A stretch of 17,190 nucleotides of DNA from contig JASLXN010000013.1 of assembly GCA_030740315.1 (NCBI GenBank), positions 1 through 17,190 on the forward strand, written 5' to 3'. Under the pieces are notes generated by a model that was not told where the DNA came from, did no database searches, and worked only from the letters and a program-made list of their open reading frames with translations. Both the position numbers and the translations under genes were made by a program. Of this stretch, positions 14,984-17,190 are shown piece after piece (within the stretch, counting starts at the first letter, position 1; the number at the start of each line of letters is the position of its first letter). This stretch comes from Dehalococcoidia bacterium (lineage in GTDB: Bacteria; Chloroflexota; Dehalococcoidia; JACVQG01; JAHKAY01).

Positions 14984-15007
14984 CCACCCAAGTGAAGGGC
15001 TGGGTGG
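14984..15007 (+). terminator. hairpin between the zinc-ribbon gene and rnpB
   Basis: CCACCCA (14984-14990) pairs with TGGGTGG (15001-15007) around a 10-nt loop, 41 bp after the stop codon. No T tract follows, so termination would have to be weak or factor-dependent. Confidence 0.3.
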
Positions 15008-15039
15008 CAAAATCCAGCCGTTAGGCAATCCTCTAGTCA

Positions 15040-15068
15040 TTGTCCTGGTACCGCCAGTATGGTACAGT
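15040..15068 (+). promoter_or_regulatory. sigma-70-type promoter of rnpB
   Basis: TTGTCC (15040-15045) and TACAGT (15063-15068) with a 17-bp spacer. The predicted start at about 15075 coincides with the first base of helix P1 of the RNase P RNA, which supports both calls. Confidence 0.7.
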
Positions 15069-15073
15069 GTAGC

Positions 15074-15503
15074 TGGGGAGGCTGGGTAGCCGCCCCCCCC
15101 GATACGCTGGGGGGGAGGAAAGTCCGGGCTCCGCCGGGCAGGATGCTGGGTAACGCCCAGGAGGGGTAACCCTACGGAAAGTGCCACAGAAACCAGACCG
15201 CCAGCGGCCCCGGCCAGCCGGGGTGCGGGCAAGGGTGAAAAAGTGAGGTAAGAGCTCACTGCACCCCCGGGTGACCAGGGGTGTGGGCAAACCCCATCTG
15301 GAGCAAGACCGAATAGGAGGGTGAGGAGACGCCCGGCTCCCAGTCCGCCGCAGGCGGGCTAAGCCCTCGGGTTGGTCGCTGGACCCCGGCGGTAACGACG
15401 GGGCTAGAGAAATGGTTGCCGCCCCCGGAACAACGGGACGAAGGCCTCAGGGTTGTAAACCGCTTTCACAGGGGGTACAGAACCCGGCTTACAGGCCTCC
15501 CCA
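15074..15503 (+). ncRNA. rnpB: RNase P RNA, bacterial type A, with an expanded P19 hairpin
   Basis: This is the catalytic RNA of RNase P, which trims tRNA 5' leaders. Helix P1 is formed by GGGGAGGC (15075-15082) and GCCTCCCC (15495-15502). P2 is GGTAGCC with GGTTGCC (about 15415), and P3 is the C8/G8 hairpin around 15091-15117. The conserved core is complete: GAGGAAAGTCCGGGCTCC (CR-I), CAGAAACCAGACCGCC (CR-II), GGTAAGAGCTCACTG (CR-III), GAGCAAGACCGAATAGG (CR-IV), AGAGAAATGGTTGCCGCC and ACAGAACCCGGCTTACAGG (CR-V, P4 3' strand). About 430 nt, slightly long. The extra length lies between the P2 3' strand and CR-V, where CCCCC and GGGGG close a P19 hairpin holding a 16S rRNA-like sequence. ACTTTT follows the 3' end. 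Confidence 0.96.
15434..15475 (+). other. 16S rRNA-like segment inside the P19 arm of rnpB
   Basis: The segment begins CGGGACGAAGGCCTCAGGG and continues TTGTAAACCGCTTTCACAGG. It follows, almost base for base, the conserved 16S rRNA stretch around E. coli nt 400-440 (GAAGGCCTTCGGGTTGTAAAC followed by CTTTCA and a G run), with a closer fit to the Chloroflexi form that has AAACCGCTTTT. The comparison is from memory of that conserved region, not from a search. No other 16S sequence is present nearby. It is flanked on both sides by intact RNase P helices, so it is nested inside the gene. Confidence 0.65.
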
Positions 15504-15650
15504 CTTTTACCCTCCCCGAGTATGTTTTTCCGTTTGGTAGCCTTCCTCTGTCAGCCGTGTCAGCAGAACCGGGGCCAACACTATATTCCCCCCAACGGCT
15601 TAACCCTGCCGACTGGGATAGCGGGCCCTACCATTTGTCATGTCCATGCG

Positions 15651-15926
15651 TTGAGTAGGAGAAATAGATTCGCGTTCATCATCATCTTCTGTTTGGCCCT
15701 AGTCTTTCTGTCGCTCGGCATGGTACCTAGCAGCGCATATCACAAGAGGATGAACTGGCCCTTTCTCGTACTGAGTATAACCATATCAGGAGCGACAGGG
15801 TTCCCTCATCTCCTGACAGGCGCAAGCCAGTCTTTCGATATCGGCTTTGGCGTCCTAGCCGGGTTGGTTACCATATGGGTCCTAGTAATGGTAATAGTAA
15901 TCTGGCTTACCCGCAAAGTATGGTAA
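15651..15926 (+). CDS. small hydrophobic protein with three predicted membrane segments
   Basis: 91 residues from TTG 15651. The same frame opens at ATG 15522, but the first 43 residues from there are not hydrophobic, look non-coding and start only 19 bp past rnpB. No good ribosome binding site is visible for either start. Three hydrophobic segments follow: FAFIIIFCLALVFLSLGMV, WPFLVLSITISGATGF and FGVLAGLVTIWVLVMVIVIW, with LTRKVW at the end. The Arg-rich N-terminus (SRRNR) and the C-terminal TRK suggest positive ends in the cytoplasm. No family is recognised. The segments are too regular for random sequence, but the missing ribosome binding site keeps confidence low. Confidence 0.45.
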   Translation: MSRRNRFAFIIIFCLALVFLSLGMVPSSAYHKRMNWPFLVLSITISGATGFPHLLTGASQSFDIGFGVLAGLVTIWVLVMVIVIWLTRKVW

Positions 15927-15932
15927 CGGGAT

Positions 15933-15963
15933 AGGCCCATGCCATACCGGGACTCGTGGGCCT
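15933..15963. repeat. inverted repeat between convergent genes
   Basis: AGGCCCA (15933-15939) and TGGGCCT (15957-15963) form a perfect 7-bp stem around a 17-nt loop, between the stop of the small membrane ORF (+) and the stop of the flavoenzyme gene (-). The position suits a bidirectional terminator, but there is no T tract on either side. Confidence 0.3.
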
Positions 15964-16008
15964 TAGTGTGCACCTAGCCTCTAATTGACAGCAGAGTCTT
16001 TTACACTC

Positions 16009-17190
16009 CTATATTCGCTGACCGGTAACAGCCCCCTCCAACATGGCAGTGGCGATGTCCCGAGGTTCGTAGCTGTCCCCAATCAAGTAAAGTTCGGACA
16101 CCTGGCCCCATAGCTGGTCCGCCAGTTCTCTGGACGGCGCTACCCCGCGGCTGAGGACGATGGCATCGGCCTCCATGAACCTCTCATTCCCCTCCCGGTC
16201 CACCAGCATAACCCCCTTCGGCTGTATCTCTTTGACATCGTGTTCGTTGATGAGCTCGACCTCCAGCTTGGCCAGCCTGGCAAGCAACGGCCCGCGGTGA
16301 AGAGCGGTGGACCCTCCAGCCAGCCCCGATTGCCCGGAGCGAGCGACAACCGCAGTGGGACATCCCTGCAACGCCAAGAACTCCGCTGTCTCGCAACCTG
16401 TGCGGCGGCCGCCCAGGACGACCACTTTTTTGCCCGCCAGGTCTACAATGCCTGCCAGGACATCGTGAGCCGTAACCACATTGCCTTGCTCTATTCCGGG
16501 GAGGGGAGGGATCAGGGGGGTGGCCCCTGTGGCCACCACCAACACATCCGGTTTCTCCTCCTTCACCTTCGCACTATCCACCTCGGTCTTCAGGTGTATG
16601 TCCACCCCGGCCTTGTCCATTTCACGGGCCAGAAAGTCCCTAAGACTGCTCACGGTGCTCTTGTGCGGTGCCGCAGCCGCCAGCTTAAGCTGGCCGTCAC
16701 CCAGGGCCTCCCCCTTCTCGTAAAGGCTCACCTTATGCCCCCTTGATGCAGCGATGCGGGCAGCCTCCATACCCGCCGGGCCACCCCCTACCACTATCAC
16801 CTTTTTAGAAGTGAGGCTCGGCCTCAGGTCTGCCATGTCCACCTCCCGACCCAGGGTGGGATTCACAGTGCAACTGGTAGGGATGCCGGCGTCCATTGCA
16901 TTCCGGCAGTACTCGCACCGGATGCAGCGGCGGATGTCCGCGGAGCGGCCCTGGGCCAGCTTAGCCACCCACTCCGGGTCAGCCAGCAGCGGACGCCCGA
17001 GGGCGATAAAATCAGCTTTGCCGGCCTCCAGCACTCCTTCAGCAAACTCGGCATCCCGAATCTCGCCCACGGTAATTACAGGCAAATTCACCCTCTGCTT
17101 GATGCCTTCGGCGTAATGAACCAGCCATCCCTGGGTCCGCGCCGATGGGCTCTCCTCCGGAGAGGCGTTGCTGGCAGGAGTAATGCCACC
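16009..17190 (-). CDS. OYE-family iron-sulfur flavoenzyme (2,4-dienoyl-CoA reductase / trimethylamine dehydrogenase-like), C-terminal part
   Basis: The frame is open to the right edge, so the N-terminal part of the FMN barrel is missing; 393 residues are visible (full members have about 640-680). Order: end of the barrel (GWLVHYAEGI...NLPVITVGEI, then DFIALGRPLLADPEW, the FMN phosphate site); a [4Fe-4S] motif C-x2-C-x2-C-x11-C (RRCIRCEYC...SC-TVNP); an FAD fold with VGGGPAGMEAARIA; a pyridine-nucleotide fold with VVVLGGRRTGCETAEFLA; and a C-terminal LIGDSYEPRDIATAMLEGA that closes the FAD site. The Cys spacing is that of trimethylamine dehydrogenase rather than FadH. Relatives reduce enoyl-CoA, enoate, bile-acid or similar double bonds, or demethylate amines. 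It is probably cytoplasmic. Its own start lies outside, and GTG 17091 should not be taken as one. Confidence 0.9.
   Translation of the reverse strand, partial: GGITPASNASPEESPSARTQGWLVHYAEGIKQRVNLPVITVGEIRDAEFAEGVLEAGKADFIALGRPLLADPEWVAKLAQGRSADIRRCIRCEYCRNAMDAGIPTSCTVNPTLGREVDMADLRPSLTSKKVIVVGGGPAGMEAARIAASRGHKVSLYEKGEALGDGQLKLAAAAPHKSTVSSLRDFLAREMDKAGVDIHLKTEVDSAKVKEEKPDVLVVATGATPLIPPLPGIEQGNVVTAHDVLAGIVDLAGKKVVVLGGRRTGCETAEFLALQGCPTAVVARSGQSGLAGGSTALHRGPLLARLAKLEVELINEHDVKEIQPKGVMLVDREGNERFMEADAIVLSRGVAPSRELADQLWGQVSELYLIGDSYEPRDIATAMLEGAVTGQRI

Noticed and set aside
15074..15503. Chimeric assembly between rnpB and a 16S gene
   Set aside because: The sequence returns to perfectly canonical RNase P RNA after the 40-nt segment, and P1 and P2 pair across it; a single false join could not do this.
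16880..16925. Novel iron-sulfur motif in the flavoenzyme (C-x2-C-x2-C)
   Set aside because: It differs from E. coli FadH (C-x2-C-x3-C) but matches the known trimethylamine dehydrogenase spacing, so it is a family variant.

Overview
The window looks like chromosomal DNA of an uncultured, GC-rich bacterium, most likely Chloroflexota (Dehalococcoidia-like). That placement is an inference. It rests on the Ala/Pro-rich lipoprotein linkers, the dense set of CoA-, TRAP- and OYE-type genes, and the type A RNase P RNA next to a COG1579 zinc-ribbon gene. No rRNA operon, tRNA, CRISPR array or intact mobile element is visible.

Layout. (1) Positions 1-1345, + strand: a short operon with the end of a 2-hydroxyacyl-CoA dehydratase / benzoyl-CoA reductase D-type subunit, a small membrane-anchored zinc ribbon, and an ATC-hydrolase-like gene broken by one frameshift. 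(2) 1346-2701: a decayed stretch with about 680 bp of non-coding DNA and a polysaccharide flippase pseudogene (two frameshifts, two in-frame stops). (3) 2701-7424, - strand: uvrA, an MFS transporter and an HD-domain hydrolase in tandem, closed by a terminator. (4) 7555-9419, + strand: an MFS transporter and a cupredoxin-like lipoprotein, each with its own clear sigma-70 promoter. (5) 14162 down to 9429, - strand: a broken small ORF, a CaiB-type CoA-transferase and a complete TRAP transporter (dctP, hairpin, dctQ, dctM). There is a near-consensus promoter ahead of the small ORF and another ahead of dctP. (6) 14208-15503, + strand: a coiled-coil zinc-ribbon protein and then rnpB with its own promoter. 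(7) 15504-17190: a small membrane ORF (+), and the C-terminal two thirds of an OYE / trimethylamine-dehydrogenase-like iron-sulfur flavoenzyme (-) that runs off the right edge.

How the genes may work together: the TRAP system would import an organic acid, the CaiB enzyme would activate an acid as its CoA thioester, and the OYE-type flavoenzyme and the dehydratase/reductase subunit are typical of reductive, largely anaerobic acyl-CoA chemistry. The substrate cannot be read from the sequence.

The most unusual observation is inside rnpB. The peripheral P19 hairpin, between the 3' strand of P2 and the conserved 3' core, carries about 40 nt that closely resemble a conserved 16S rRNA segment (around E. 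coli 16S nt 400-440). All canonical RNase P elements around it remain intact, so it looks like an rRNA-like insert in a functional ribozyme.
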